From contig NC_066342.1 in assembly GCF_022539315.1 (NCBI RefSeq), positions 18,121,346-18,185,345 on the forward strand: DNA of 64,000 nt. The letters run 5' to 3'. Shown here piece by piece: positions 33,299 to 44,656 of the stretch. The notes below the pieces were generated by a model. That model did not search any database and was not told where the DNA came from. It saw only the letters and a list, made by a program, of their open reading frames with translations. Each line of letters begins with the position of its first letter. The first letter of the stretch is position 1. Position numbers and translations under genes: made by a program. The stretch is from Serinus canaria. Lineage: Eukaryota; Chordata; Aves; Passeriformes; Fringillidae.

Positions 33299-34378
33299 AT
33301 GGTACAAATGTACAAATTGACGGACCAGGATGAAAATAAAATATGTCCTAATGTCTGGTCCACTCCTGGGGAGATCGGTAAATTGAATATTGAACCCTTA
33401 AAAATCACCATTGTAAACCCAGAATTTCCTATAAGGGTGAAACAATACCCTATTCCACTAGATGGCAGGCAAGGGCTGAAGCCAGTAATTGAAGAACTCT
33501 TAGGGCAGGGCAAGTTAGAAGAATGTAACATAATCCCTGTGAAGAAAAGTGACGGCAGCTACCGTCTAGTCCAAGACCTAAGGGCTGTCAATCAACGGAC
33601 AGCCACTAGGTTTCCTTTGGTGGCTAACCCTTATACATTACTAAGTCAAATCTCCTCAGACCATACCTGGTATAGTGTAGTAGATTTGAAAGATGCCTTT
33701 TGGTCTTGTTCTTTAGACGAGGGATGCAGAGACTATTTTGCCTTTGAGCGGCAAGATCCAGACACAGGGAGAAAATGACAATTAAGATGGTCAGTCTTAC
33801 CCCAAGGGTTTACAGAGTCTCCAAATCTTTTTGGCCAGGCTATAGAAAAAGTTTTACAAGATTTTGAAAGACCAGAAGGAACTAAACTAATACAATATGT
33901 AGATGATCTATTAATTGCAGGAGAGAATCAGAATCAAGTGAGGGAAGCAACAATCAGTATGTTGAATTTTTTGGGAAAGAAAGGCCAAAAGGTTTCAAGG
34001 GCTAAGTTACAATTTGCTGAAGAAGAAGTAAAATATTTAGGTCACTGGTTGAGTAAAAGAACAAAAAAACTGGATCCTGAAAGAATATCAGGAATACTGA
34101 GTCTACCTTCCCCTAGTACCAAAAGGGAAGTACAACAGCTGTTAGGGTTATTGGGATACTTTAGACAATGGATAGATGGATACAGTCAAAAGGTAAAATT
34201 TTTGTATGAAAAAATAACAGTCAATACAGTGAAATGGAACCAGGAAAATGAAAAACAATTCAAGGGTCTGAAAGATGTTCTAATTCAAGCCCCAGTACTC
34301 AGCCTACCAAACTTAGATAAACCTTTTCAATTATTTGTAAATACTGCTCAGCAAACTGCTTATGGAGTGCTTACCCAG
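33299..34378 (+). pseudogene. pol: Reverse transcriptase of element C
   Basis: RT blocks in order: VKQYPIPLDGRQGLKPVIEE, NIIPVKKSDGSYRLVQDLRA, WYSVVDLKDAFWSC (first catalytic Asp), then TGA at 33776-33778. In the same frame follow LPQGFTESPNLFGQ, QYVDDLLIAG (YVDD at 33896-33907), the thumb and the connection KYLGHWLS, LLGLLGYFRQWI. It is cut at 34378 by an LTR. Apart from one stop and the insertion, the domain is intact. Confidence 0.93.
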
Positions 34379-35770
34379 TGTCATGGTTTGAGCCCGGCGC
34401 AATGCCAGTGCCCCCATGAAAATACCTCCTCCCTGGTTTCTGCTGTGAGATGTGATCAGAAATAGAGCAAAGCAGGCTCCAGCTTAGGAATAAAAGGGAA
34501 AAAAACTTTTATTAACCTACAACTATAAAAGAAAACACACAGAACTCGGGATAAAAACCTTCCAAAAACATTCCTCCTCCCCCCCACCAAATTTCCAATA
34601 CATTCACCCCTCAGATCACCAACTGTCATTCCATCACCACCCTTCATATTATCAGTTCTCAGTTCATCAAGGACAGAGGAGTCCCTCTTGTACCATAGGC
34701 TTCCCCAGGAAACACAGTTGAAACCTCTTGTGTTTCCATGTCACACGTGGCACTGCCTGGAGATCATTTTGCCATTGTGACAATCTTCCTTCCATGCCCC
34801 AGTGTTCTCACCACTGCACATGGACCAGAGCTGCTACTAGGGTTTTCCTTTTTAAAGGGTGCTTTGCCCAGTTCCAAAAAGAGCACAGTCTCTCACTTTT
34901 GGGACACCTGTCCCCCCCAGATTTCACCCCCTGGGGTCGAGGGGTCTCAAGAACAGAGATCATCTTCTTCCCTGAAGATCGAGGGCACTAACCACCCTCC
35001 TCACCCGTCGTCTCTGTTCACGCACTCCTTCACATCATATCACAGCACTCTCTTGGCTCTAAGCCATTGCCTCCCCCCTAATGCAGTTTCTGCATCACAG
35101 GAAAAATGGTTCTGTCCATGGCCATACAAGAAAAGTCCAGCCAAAGGCCACTCCATCACCTCCTCCCACCTAAGATTCTTTTCAGGTTCTCTCGTGGCCC
35201 ATTTCCTCTTATCTCATCTCTGTCTCTCTTCTCATTCAACTCCAGGAGGAATCAGCATTTGCAAGGTTTCTAGCATCCAAGAAAAGGGTTAAAAGTCTCA
35301 GGCTCTGCCTGTCCAGAACTCCCAGCCGGGCACCTCACCACAACCCCCCCTTCTTCACGCCAGCCGTGCTATCAAATTTCAAGGTGGCACAGGCACAGAC
35401 ACCAGCTCTCTCTCTCCCTCGGGTGGGGAGGGTGGGCTGACCGAAGCCTCTCAGGGTTCCTCCACCCTTTGATCTTTCAGGGGCCTTCACCTCCCTTCTC
35501 TGTCTCAGGCCCGGTCTACCTCAACTCAGGCCTCGTGGCCTCCCCTCCCCCGCCCAGCTCGGAGCCAGGCAGGGGAGGTCTGTTCTCTCCTTCAGGGACG
35601 GAACTCAAAAGAAAGCTTCCCCCTGGGAGTTCTCAGCTTTTAACCCCCCTGTGTTCTCAGAGGCATATCTATGTCCTCAGTGGCCACACCAGGTGCCAAT
35701 ATTCAAATCTGAGCACCTTTTGGTTTGACCACAGCATCCCAAAAAACTCACTTCCTCTCAAACCATGACA
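34379..35770 (-). mobile_element. 1.39-kb solo LTR, TGTCATGGTTTGA family (copy 2)
   Basis: Flanked by CCCAG (34374-34378 and 35771-35775). Both ends show the same 13 bases inverted: TGTCATGGTTTGA and TCAAACCATGACA. An antisense AATAAA lies near 34511. It is an antisense sister of 8475-9891. Confidence 0.93.
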
Positions 35771-35775
35771 CCCAG

Positions 35776-37988
35776 GACTGGGGAGGAGACAGAAAGCCGG
35801 TGGGGTATTATTCAAAATTACTGGACCCTGTTAGTAGGGGATGGCCAATATATTTACAAGCTATAGTAGTGTCCTGGTTTGAAAGGAAGTGGTTTTTTTT
35901 GGAGACAGTGGTTAGCCCAGTGGGGGCTCAGGTGTGAATATTGGCACCTGTTTGGACCAATGAGGAGATGGTTCCGCCTCTGAGAACACAGGGTATAAAG
36001 GTAGAACTCCCAGGAAGTGACACTCTCTTGCTTGTCGGTCAGCAAAGGGATCAGGTCAGTTCTCTCTCCCCCTCCGGCTGTAGGCCGGGTGGGGGAGGGG
36101 AAAAGGCCACGAGGCGTCGTGAGCTAGGCCGCAGGCCTTGGATCTTGGAAGAGAGAGAGAGAGAGAGAGACCGGGGGGGGGGAAGTGAAAGGATGGAGGG
36201 GTGGAAGTAGTGAAAGCACCGAGCAAATTCCCCCCCCCTCACCCCGCTTCCTAGAGAGAGAGAGAGAGAAGAGAGAAAAGAGATAAGACGCGCCGGGCAG
36301 CTCCTGGAAGTCGGCCAAGAGTGAGAAGAGAGTCCGGCACCTAGAGATGATTTTAACTTTTTTTCCTTCACGATGGAAACCTTCCAGACGTTGATCCTCC
36401 CGGAGGACAGAGATAAGAACAAGAAGAAATGGACAAGTGAAATGAGAGGTTTGTGTGAGTAGGGAGTAGTGGAGTTAATGAGAAGAATTTACTTGGGAAG
36501 AGATAAACGGAGGAGCAGTTTTTTTCGGCTGTGGACGGACTAACTTTCTATTGTAACACAGAGACTGCGGTTTTGGGGGGAAAGCAATGGCTCAGACCCA
36601 AGAAAGGCAGTGAAGAGTAGTGGTAGGCAGAAATCAGAAATGAGAGGATTTCTGTCGTGAAGCCCTTGCCCCGGGGGAAATGGGGGGGATTTTGTTATCC
36701 CAAAAATGGAGAGACTGTCGTTTTGTGGAACTGACCAAAGTATCCTTAAAAAGAGAAACCCCAAAAGCAATCTTCTGGTCCATTTCCATGGTGAGAGCAT
36801 GGAATATGGAAAGGGGTTAGTCAAGAAATGGCACAAGGAGAAGACTCCTTCCTCTTTAATAGAATGTATTGATTGTTTGAAGAAGGATAATGGACTGAGA
36901 ATTAACACCTGGGAGATGGGGACTGAAGGAAGATTTGAGTTGGTATTGTATGTTGTAATGTGGGTTGAGAGGGGGAGGAGAAATGTGATTGAAAGATTTC
37001 CATTCTGTTCTTTGTGTGTGTGTGTGTGTGTGTTAATAAAGTTTTTTTTTTCTTTTATTCCTAAGTTGGTGTTTGCTTGCTCTGTTTCTGGTCACATCTC
37101 ACAGTAGATACTACGTGGATGTGTTTTCATGGAGGCACTGGCATTGTGCCCAGTCCAAAACCTAGACAAGTAGCAACAGCCCTTCTGGTAGAAGAAGCAA
37201 AGAAAGTTACATTTGGAGCTCTGTTAGTAGTATATACCCCCCAAAATGTTAGAAGCATATTACATCAAAAAGCAGAGAAGTGGCTCACCGATAGCCGGAT
37301 TTTAAAGTATGAAGCTTTCTTGATACATTCCCCCGAACTGGAACTTAAGGTCACGCCTGCTCAGAACCCTGCTCAATTTCTATATGGGGAGCTAACTGAA
37401 GAGCTCGCCCATAACTGTGTAGAATTAATCGAATTACAAACAAAGGTGAGACCAGATTTAAGTGAGACAGAGTTATCTAGTGGAGAAAAATATTTTATCA
37501 ATGGCTCATCCAGGGTGATAGAAGGGAAAGGAAATTCAGGATATGCTATTGTAGAAGGAGAAAACATGTCTGTAATAGAAAGAGGAAAAATAAGTTCTAG
37601 CTGGTCAGCTCAAGCTTGTGAATTAATTGCTTTATACCGAGCCTTAGAACTTTTAAAAGATAAGGTGGGGACTATTTATACAGACTCAAAATATGCCTTT
37701 GGAATTGTACACACGTTTGGGAAAATCTGGATGGAAAGAGGTTTGATAAACACTCAAGGGAAGAAACTGATCCATCAGGAGTTAATAATTAGAGTGCTTG
37801 AAGCCCTGAAAGGACCTAAGAGGATAGCTGTAGTACATGTAAAAGGTCACAAACGAGGGTCAAGCTATTTAGTAAGAGGAAATAACACAGCTGATCAAGC
37901 TGCAAAGGAGGCAGCTTTTAAATTAAAAGAGACTATCCAGCTGAACTCTATAGTGAAAATTTCAAGAGGAACTGCCAAAAAGCTATAG
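35776..37988 (+). pseudogene. pol: Connection and RNase H of element C, split by an LTR
   Basis: Bases 35776-35869 encode the end of the connection domain (GYYSKLLDPVSRGWP). The LTR at 35870-37168 follows, then the frame from about 37174 to 37988 continues through RNase H. The first catalytic Asp is Asn (AAT, 37500-37502, in FINGSSRV). The following motifs are kept: ACELIALYRALELL, IYTDSKYAFGIVH and VKGHKRGSS, then NTADQAAKEAA. The last codon is TAG near 37988. The change at the first Asp would abolish catalysis. Confidence 0.92.
35870..37168 (+). mobile_element. 1.30-kb solo LTR of the same broad family (copy 3)
   Basis: Flanked by AGTAG (35865-35869 and 37169-37173). Starts TGTCCTGGTTTGAAAGG and ends AAAACCTAGACA. 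It has a GA run at 36152-36172, a TG run at about 37013-37034 and an AATAAA at about 37037. It is more diverged from copies 1, 2 and 4 than those are from each other. Confidence 0.92.
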
Positions 37989-38046
37989 TACTCAAGAGGA
38001 GGAAGCTATAAAAAGATTAGAAGCTAAGAAAGAGCTGGGAAAATGG

Positions 38047-39620
38047 GTGCTCCCAGATGGGAGAGAGATTTTACCTAAGGCTTATGCTCAAAGGATTTTA
38101 AGCCAGTTACACAAACGTACCCATTGGGGAACCAGAGCCTTGTGTGATCATTTTTTTAAATATTATGGATGTATTGGAATTTTTGAATTAGCAAAACAAA
38201 TAACACAGGGGTGTTTGACCTGTCAAAAAGTTAATAAAAAGATAATGAGACAAGCTCCAACTGGTGGTAGAAAAATAGCCTACCGACCATTTGAGAGTGT
38301 TCAGGTGACTTATACTGAATTACCAAAGGTAGGCAGATGGAAATACCTGTAAAAATATGAAGCCACAGGGGCTTGCTTCTTAGCCGGATAGCTGGTTCCC
38401 CCGTAGGGTTAAAGCCCCAGGTAAGTAGTCCTAAGGTCAGATATCTCGGCCCCTTCGGGGGCTGAGTGCCTTAGCCCGGACTACCACACAGCCGTGGCCC
38501 CTTAGCAAGCTCAGTGATTGTTAGCTCTTAGTGATATCAGCTCTTTTATGGTTTCAGCTCTTTAGCTTGCTAGGGGCTCTGGCTGGCCACGGCTTCTAGG
38601 AAAGCAGGCGAGAGAGATGAGAAGGCTGGCATCAGAGCGTTCCATGATGGTTTATTCTGAGGGATTCACAAAGGGTCCGAATGCAGCTCTTCCAACAAAA
38701 TGGGCCAAGACAGCCCCTTTTATAGGGTTAGGGGGGCTTAGAAACTGACCAATTGTAAGGGTTAGGGAAACTAACCTATGGGGTCACAGAGAGATAAGCA
38801 GGCCTGGAGGACCAGAGTGAGGACTCCTGGTTCAATTCCTATGACTCAGCATATTCTAATCTCTAAGTATTCCTCCATGGAGCCGTAGCGGGCCCTGTGC
38901 CTGCTACAAATACCTGTTAGTATTAGTAGATCAACTACCTCATTGGGTGGAGACCTACCCAGCTGCCAGAGCCATGGCAAAGTTTGTAATTAAAATATTG
39001 TTGGAACAAATTATTCCCCAATTTGGGGTCATTAGGGCCATTGATTCTGATCAGGGCTCCCACTTTACTTCCAGTATTATAAAAGGAGTAACACAAGCCA
39101 CAAGTATTTCCTGGGAATATCACACCCCTTGGCACCCCCAGAGCTCTGGGAGGGTGGAAAGAATGAACCAAAAAAAAAATTATGATTGAGACCCAAATGT
39201 CATGGGTAAAATGTTTACCTCTAGCATTACTTAATATAAGAACACTTCCAAATGCAGATACAGGGCTTTCTGCATATGAGATGCTTTATGGAATGCCCTA
39301 TTCCCAGGAAGTACCCCAATCATCAGTAGTCATAGCATATATTCAAAAATGTATTTTTGACTATTCAAAAATACATCCAGAAGACAGGACAACATGTCCT
39401 AGAACTAAGGGAAAAAGGGGTAATTGCTCAATCAGCCCTTCTAGGCTTTAGCATACATCGAATAAAACCGGGTGAGTGGGTGCTAATTAAAAGCTGGAAG
39501 GAATAAAGTTTGTCCCCTAGGTGGGAAGGTCCATCCTGAACTCTGCTGACCACTGATACAGCTGTTTGAACTGCGGAAAAAGGCTGGACCCACGCGTCGC
39601 GGTCAAAGGAGCAGGAGAAC
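38047..39620 (+). pseudogene. pol: Integrase of element C, split by an LTR
   Basis: The first part (to 38347) has the HHCC domain: His pair in RILSQLHKRTHWGTRALCDH and CLTCQKVNK. At the first catalytic position the codon is ACT (Thr, 38308-38310). The LTR at 38348-38908 follows. Then the second Asp (39049-39051, IDSDQGSHF) and Glu (39157-39159, SGRVERMNQ) lie 35 residues apart. A run of A near 39170 shifts the frame; ALLNIRTLPNADTGLSAYEMLYG continues to about 39330. A C-terminal part (GEWVLIKSWKE, about 39470-39620) is recognisable through stops. Confidence 0.92.
38348..38908 (-). mobile_element. Solo LTR of the element B family, in integrase of C
   Basis: AATACC at 38342-38347 and 38909-38914 is a perfect 6-bp duplication. 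The body is the reverse complement of the B LTRs, from GCCACAGGGGCT to the sense start TGTAGCAGG, with more divergence than the two B LTRs show between them. Confidence 0.95.
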
Positions 39621-39844
39621 CACCGACAGAGGAACCACTGACAGAGACAGCCACTGCATCCCAGTGGAGATATGCATCCACCCCTGGAGAACTGAAAGAA
39701 AAGTTCAAGAGGGACTGATGTATGTCACGAAAATGCTCCTACCTTAAGCTACAAAACCAACTGTAGTCACGAGAGGTAGAATGTACTACTCCAAACTCTA
39801 AGTGTTATCCATGGGGTTGTTTTAAGTGTATAGAGTGTGAAGAA

Positions 39845-42370
39845 TTGTGGTACACACATCTACCAAGGGGACAGATCCCTAGTGCTCTCTGCTGTAATTG
39901 TAAGAAAGAAATAGAAAAAGAAACTGGAAAAACGTTGTGGGCTGCAGTAAAGAAAGGATATATTAAAACAGGTGATAAAGATTGGTGGGAAACTTGGGTA
40001 CACGGAACACAAGCAGGAATTGATTTGCAGGAAATACCAAAGGCCAAGTTAGAAAAAATAGAGTGTGACAAGGGCAATTGGATACCTGACGAATATCAAA
40101 TTAAAGCAAAAGAGTGGCAGGAAGCAAAGCATCACTGGAGAAAAGGGAGGCACATATACCAACCCCATTGTAATTGCACATCCCCAGAACTTAGGGGTCA
40201 ACTAGCCTAAATTAAAAAATTGGGCTACAACCACGATAAACAGAGAACTAAAGGCTCATGAGGCGAAAGGTAACAATGAAATGAAAGATATCAGTGACTA
40301 AATCCCAAGGTACAAACTGCTACCAAGATCAACATCTCGGCCCTTGGATGCAACCCAAGGGGCCTTCAGAGAGGTAGAAAGTTAAAACCCCTGAGGATTA
40401 TTTTCACTGTATTGATCATTGCACCCCCAGCAATGGGCCTTAATAGCCTCACTCCTGAGGCTATTAACTCCACATAATCCACTGAGCTGCAGGGTCAGAG
40501 CCTATTGTTCCCACTGTCTGTGACAAATGCAATCATACTGTCTGGATCAGGAAAAGAATGGAATCAGTATTTATGGCACATTCCCATGTTAGTGAAGTGT
40601 GCTATGACAACAGCCAATTAAAGGTGCGCACTATGGGTGGTAAATTATACTGGGTTGGAGAAAATTTAAAATATGGACAAAAGGTTTCTCCCAATGATGG
40701 GCCCGTGTTAACCAACCTTCTCAAAGATAGTGATGAATTTGTCAGCGATACTCAAAATTCTTTTGTTTAGCAAAGGATAGAGAAGGAAGGGACCCAGAGA
40801 GTAGAATGAAACAAATGACTCAAAAACTACAGAAGCAAGAATCAGAAGCAAAAAAGAAAAGAGTAGAACAAGAGAAGCTAAATGAATTAAGCGAACAACA
40901 CAAACAGAACAGCAGTATAGCGATTGGTGTTTTCTGCCTTCAAATAGGAACCTTTTTGTAGATCTAATGCAAGTAATTGCCACAGAATTAGGGTTATCCA
41001 ACTGTTGGATCTGTGGGGGATTAAAATCAGCTGCAAAATGGCCATGGAGGGGTGAGAGTCTAGTTCCAGAGTAATTTCTAAAATGGAATCATACTCAGAT
41101 TTCCAAGACATTGAGACAGCCTGAGGGATGGATTTTAAATCATCCAATCATTGGGACAGTTTGCATCAGCAGGGAAGGAAAAAAATATACGGAAGTGGTG
41201 GGATATACCCCATGTATGTCTACTTCAGCAGTAAATTCAAATAATAATACTAGAACTTGACAGCCAACACCTCCAGCTGGATATTGGAACCTAATAAAAG
41301 AGAAAAATTGTGAATGGAATGACCAGATAAAGTTGTACTGGCATAAAAGTCCTGGAGCTAACCCTTACCAATCCTTAGATATCCTAAGAATTTATTGGGA
41401 AAAACCTGAGGCTGTAACTGACAGATGGAAAGCCCTGAATGGGATATATTGGATTTGTGGACAAAAAGACAACAGCAAACTACCCCGTAGATGGAAAGGA
41501 TCCTATACTCTAGGGATTATACAACCCTCCTTCTTTGTACTACCAAAGTCCAAGAGTAACCTGTTAGGAGCACCCTTATATGAAAACCTGAACAGAGAAA
41601 AAAGAGAATTAAAACTGGAATTTCCAAGGGCAGGGGGGGGGACCAAAAATGGAGAGAATAAGAGTGGCCAGCAGAAAGAATAATAGATTATTATGGACCA
41701 GCCACTTGGGCTCAGGATGGAAGCTGGGGATATAGGACCCCGATTTACCTACTGAACCGACTGATTAGATTGCAGGCAGTGGTAGAGATAATCTCAAATC
41801 ACACCTCGGAGGCCCTGGACTTGTTAAGCTGGCAGCACACTCAGGTGCGGGCTTTTGTGTATCAGAATCAAATAGCATTGGACTATTTGCTGGCTGAAGA
41901 AGGGGGAGTGTGTGGAAAATTTAATGAGTCAGAATGCTGCATTGAAATTGACAATTACTGAGAAACCATCAGGGGTTTGGCAGCAGAGATCAAAAGGGTG
42001 GCTCATGTCCCAGTCCAAAAATGGAATTCCATCCTTCAAGCTTCATGGTGGGTCCAGGTGCTTGGAGGGGGAACTTCGTGGAAGAAATTAGGGTTAATAT
42101 TGTGTTCATTAGCTGGGTTATTGTTTCTACCTTGCCTTATTCCATGTTTTATCCGACTAATACACTCAGTTATTCAAAGCATGCAGGTTGCTGTGATGCC
42201 TGTAGACCCAGAATCGGCTACAGGAGAAGTTGGCCAACTTGAGAAAACAGCTAAGATATCCAAAATAATGAAATTAAATAAAGAAGACAAAAAAGGAGAA
42301 GTTTCCAAAGTTTTGGTCAGATTTGAAGCCCAGACACGAATGAGTAAGATAAATGAAAATTTATACAAGC
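39845..42370 (+). pseudogene. env: env of element C, broken
   Basis: SU begins in sequence before 39845; the first long frame (to 40210) is Trp- and Cys-containing. Further pieces lie at 40558-40770, about 40940-41330 and 41333-41683. The last carries YWICGQ, GIIQPSFFVLP and a furin-type REKR (41594-41605). TM follows in 41690-41960 with a heptad region, a conserved [18 protein letters not shown] segment and a C-X7-CC motif (41911-41940). Then comes a TGA at about 41959. The same frame continues with a membrane anchor (LGLILCSLAGLLFLPCLIPC, about 42090-42150) and a long charged tail to about 42380. At least five breaks are present. Confidence 0.9.
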
Positions 42371-42381
42371 AGAGGGGGGAC
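42371..42381 (+). promoter_or_regulatory. Polypurine tract of element C
   Basis: AGAGGGGGGAC directly before the TG of the 3' LTR, a typical plus-strand primer with a final C. Confidence 0.75.
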
Positions 42382-43225
42382 TGTGAAATACAAAGCTGTG
42401 TTTCATGTCAGGTATATACAGTCAACGTGTGTATTTGTGATTGCAATATGTGTGGAAACCGACCATGGGACAGTTATAAAGACAAATTCTAATAATGACT
42501 GAGGAAAATAAAGCATGGAAGAAGGCCTTTGAACCTATCCTTTGTTTGCAATTAACCTTTATAAGTCTTAAGTTGTCTTAGGAGCATTTGAATTAAAGTT
42601 TTAAGATGTTGCTTTTTGACAAGAATTTTCTGCTTGTAGTTAAGCCTTAAAGAGATCTGCAATAACAACCTTTTTAGAATATTGCTTGTAGTAAGGATCT
42701 TTTGAAACTAGAGCTGCAGAATGTATAGAAAGGAAGCATGCTTATCTCCCGCCTTAACAAAACAGTGAAAAGCAGCTTGAGAAAGGAAGATGGACATCAA
42801 CTCAAGGATTAATAGCCTCGAGCAAGGGAAGCTGGACATCACTGTTATGAGATTTATGGTCCTTGCAATCAAAAGGTGGACCCACATCTGAAAGTAGGAC
42901 TTCACCAGATGAAATACTCCTACCTTCTTTCACCACACCACCATCTAGGATACATCCTGAGAAAAACTAAATCACAATAGTGTATAGAATTGTGATGTAA
43001 AAATTTGGAATAGAAACTGCTGATGAGTAGAAATTGGGAATAGAAATTGCTGAGAAAGCTTATGGGTTCCCCTATAAATACCTGTAAGCCCCAGCCATCG
43101 GTGTGCAGTTGGAGGGAAAACTTCCCCCACTGTACCCAGCGCTGTGTTGCTCATACTTTACCATATTAATTAATAAATTGATTGCTGCTTGAATATTGGC
43201 CTCGTCAAGCTTCTTATTTATAACA
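42382..43225 (+). repeat. 3' LTR of element C
   Basis: 844 bp, TGTGAAATACAAAGC to TTTATAACA. It has CCCCTATAAATACC (TATA box, about 43070) and AATAAA at about 43171, 55 bases before the end. Its first 331 bases match 30343-30673. Confidence 0.92.
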
Positions 43226-43288
43226 CCTGAGCTCCGTTCCCTTGAAAACCACAGCTCCAGCTCTTCATAGAAGAGGGAAGGAAATAGG

Positions 43289-43990
43289 GGAGGATTAAAT
43301 ATCGACCCCTTAAGGGTTACAATTGAGAAAGAAGATTGTCCCATACGTGTACGTCAGTATCCTGTATCTTTAGAAGGAAGGGAAGGTTTGAAGCCAGTAA
43401 TAGCAGGGCTAATAAAGGATGGGACACTAGAACCTTCTATGTCTCCTCATAATACCCCTATTCTCCCAGTAAAGAAGTCCGATGGGAGTTATAGACTAGT
43501 ACAAAATTTAAGGGTGGTTAACAAAAGAACTCAGACTCGCTACCCAGTGGTACCAAATCCTTATACTCTTCTAAGTCCCACCCTAGCATCAGTGCTTTAA
43601 TGTGGTGGATCTTAAAGATGCTTTTTGGGCTTGCCCAGTAGCCAAGGAGAGCCGAGATATTTTTGCCTTTTAATGGGAGGATCCAAAAACTGGGAGAAAG
43701 CAGCAATTAAGATGGACAAAATTGCCACATGGGTTTACGGAATCCCCAAACTTATTTGGGCAAGCTTTAGAAACAATACTACAATACTACAAGACTTCCC
43801 TACTCCTCCTGGAATACAAATTATCCAATATGTGGATGGTCTTTTCCTATCTGAGGAAGCTGAAGTGAGAGAGGCTACTATACAATGTTTGAATTTTCTG
43901 GGAAAAAAAAAAGAAGAAAAAAAAAAAGGATTAAGGGTATCAAAAGGGAAACTGTAATTTGTAGAACCAGAGGAAAAATATCTTAGACAC
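43289..43990 (+). pseudogene. pol: RT fragment of a second gamma-like provirus
   Basis: Frames give IRVRQYPVSLEGREGLKPVI, NTPILPVKKSDGSYRLVQNL, then DLKDAFWACPVAKESRD, LPHGFTESPNLFGQ and QYVDGLFLS. The last is the YVDD site with its second Asp changed to Gly. At least three shifts or stops interrupt it. It is related to, but distinct from, the RT of element C, and ends where an LTR begins at 43991. The short stretch 43226-43288 between the C LTR and this fragment is unassigned. Confidence 0.88.
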
Positions 43991-44656
43991 TGTCCTGGTT
44001 TAGGGCAAATTTGGGAGAGAATCCCCAAAGGGGGGCCCCTCCAGAAATCAAACCCACACGGCCCCTCCCCCCAACTGGTTCGGGNNNNNNNNNNNNNNNN
44101 NNNNNNNNNNNNNNNNNNNNNNNNNNNNNNNNNNNNNNNNNNNNNNNNNNNNNNNNNNNNNNNNNNNNNNNNNNNNNNNNNNNNNNNNNNNNNNNNNNNN
44201 NNNNNNNNNNNNNNNNNNNNNNNNNNNNNNNNNNNNNNNNNNNNNNNNNNNNNNNNNNNNNNNNNNNNNNNNNNNNNNNNNNNNNNNNNNNNNNNNNNNN
44301 NNNNNNNNNNNNNNNNNNNNNNNNNNNNNNNNNNNNNNNNNNNNNNNNNNNNNNNNNNNNNNNNNNNNNNNNNNNNNNNNNNNNNNNNNNNNNNNNNNNN
44401 NNNNNNNNNNNNNNNNNNNNNNNNNNNNNNNNNNNNNNNNNNNNNNNNNNNNNNNNNNNNNNNNNNNNNNNNNNNNNNNNNNNNNNNNNNNNNNNNNNNN
44501 NNNNNNNNNNNNNNNNNNNNNNNNNNNNNNNNNNNNNNNNNNNNNNNNNNNNNNNNNNNNNNNNNNNNNNNNNNNNNNNNNNNNCAATTTTCTTGATCCT
44601 CTTGGCCAAATTTTAAAACTCTAGCTGTCATTTTCCCATTTTATGGTATAAACCAC
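43991..44656 (+). mobile_element. LTR, TGTCCTGGTTTAGGG family, holding the gap
   Basis: Starts TGTCCTGGTTTAGGGCAAA inside the RT fragment. The sequence after the gap (44585-44656) ends TGGTATAAACCAC, the kind of inverted end expected for a start with TGGTTTA. Most of the body is N, so length and target-site duplication are unknown. Confidence 0.6.
44085..44584. other. Assembly gap, 500 N
   Basis: Exactly 500 undetermined bases, a size often used as a placeholder. ORFs drawn across it have no meaning. Confidence 0.99.

Larger units (their letters stand above)
30343..43225 (+). mobile_element. Element C: gammaretrovirus-like provirus with five nested LTRs
   Basis: A 12.9-kb region of which about 4.0 kb is later insertions (32079, 32726, 34379, 35870 and 38348). 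The rest reads LTR part, gag, in-frame TAG, pro, RT, RNase H, integrase, env, purine tract, LTR. A single zinc knuckle, gag and pro in one frame split by TAG, and YVDD in RT indicate a class I (gamma-like) virus. The 5' LTR is joined at about 30673 straight to gag, so the second half of that LTR, the primer site and the start of gag are deleted. Flanks do not give a clear duplication. Confidence 0.93.

Noticed and set aside
35941..36422. ORFs of 89 and 123 codons on opposite strands
   Set aside because: They lie inside an LTR and owe their length to GA/TC simple repeats.
43735..44631. ORFs of about 180-300 codons on both strands
   Set aside because: They run across the 500-N gap, so their middle is undetermined sequence.
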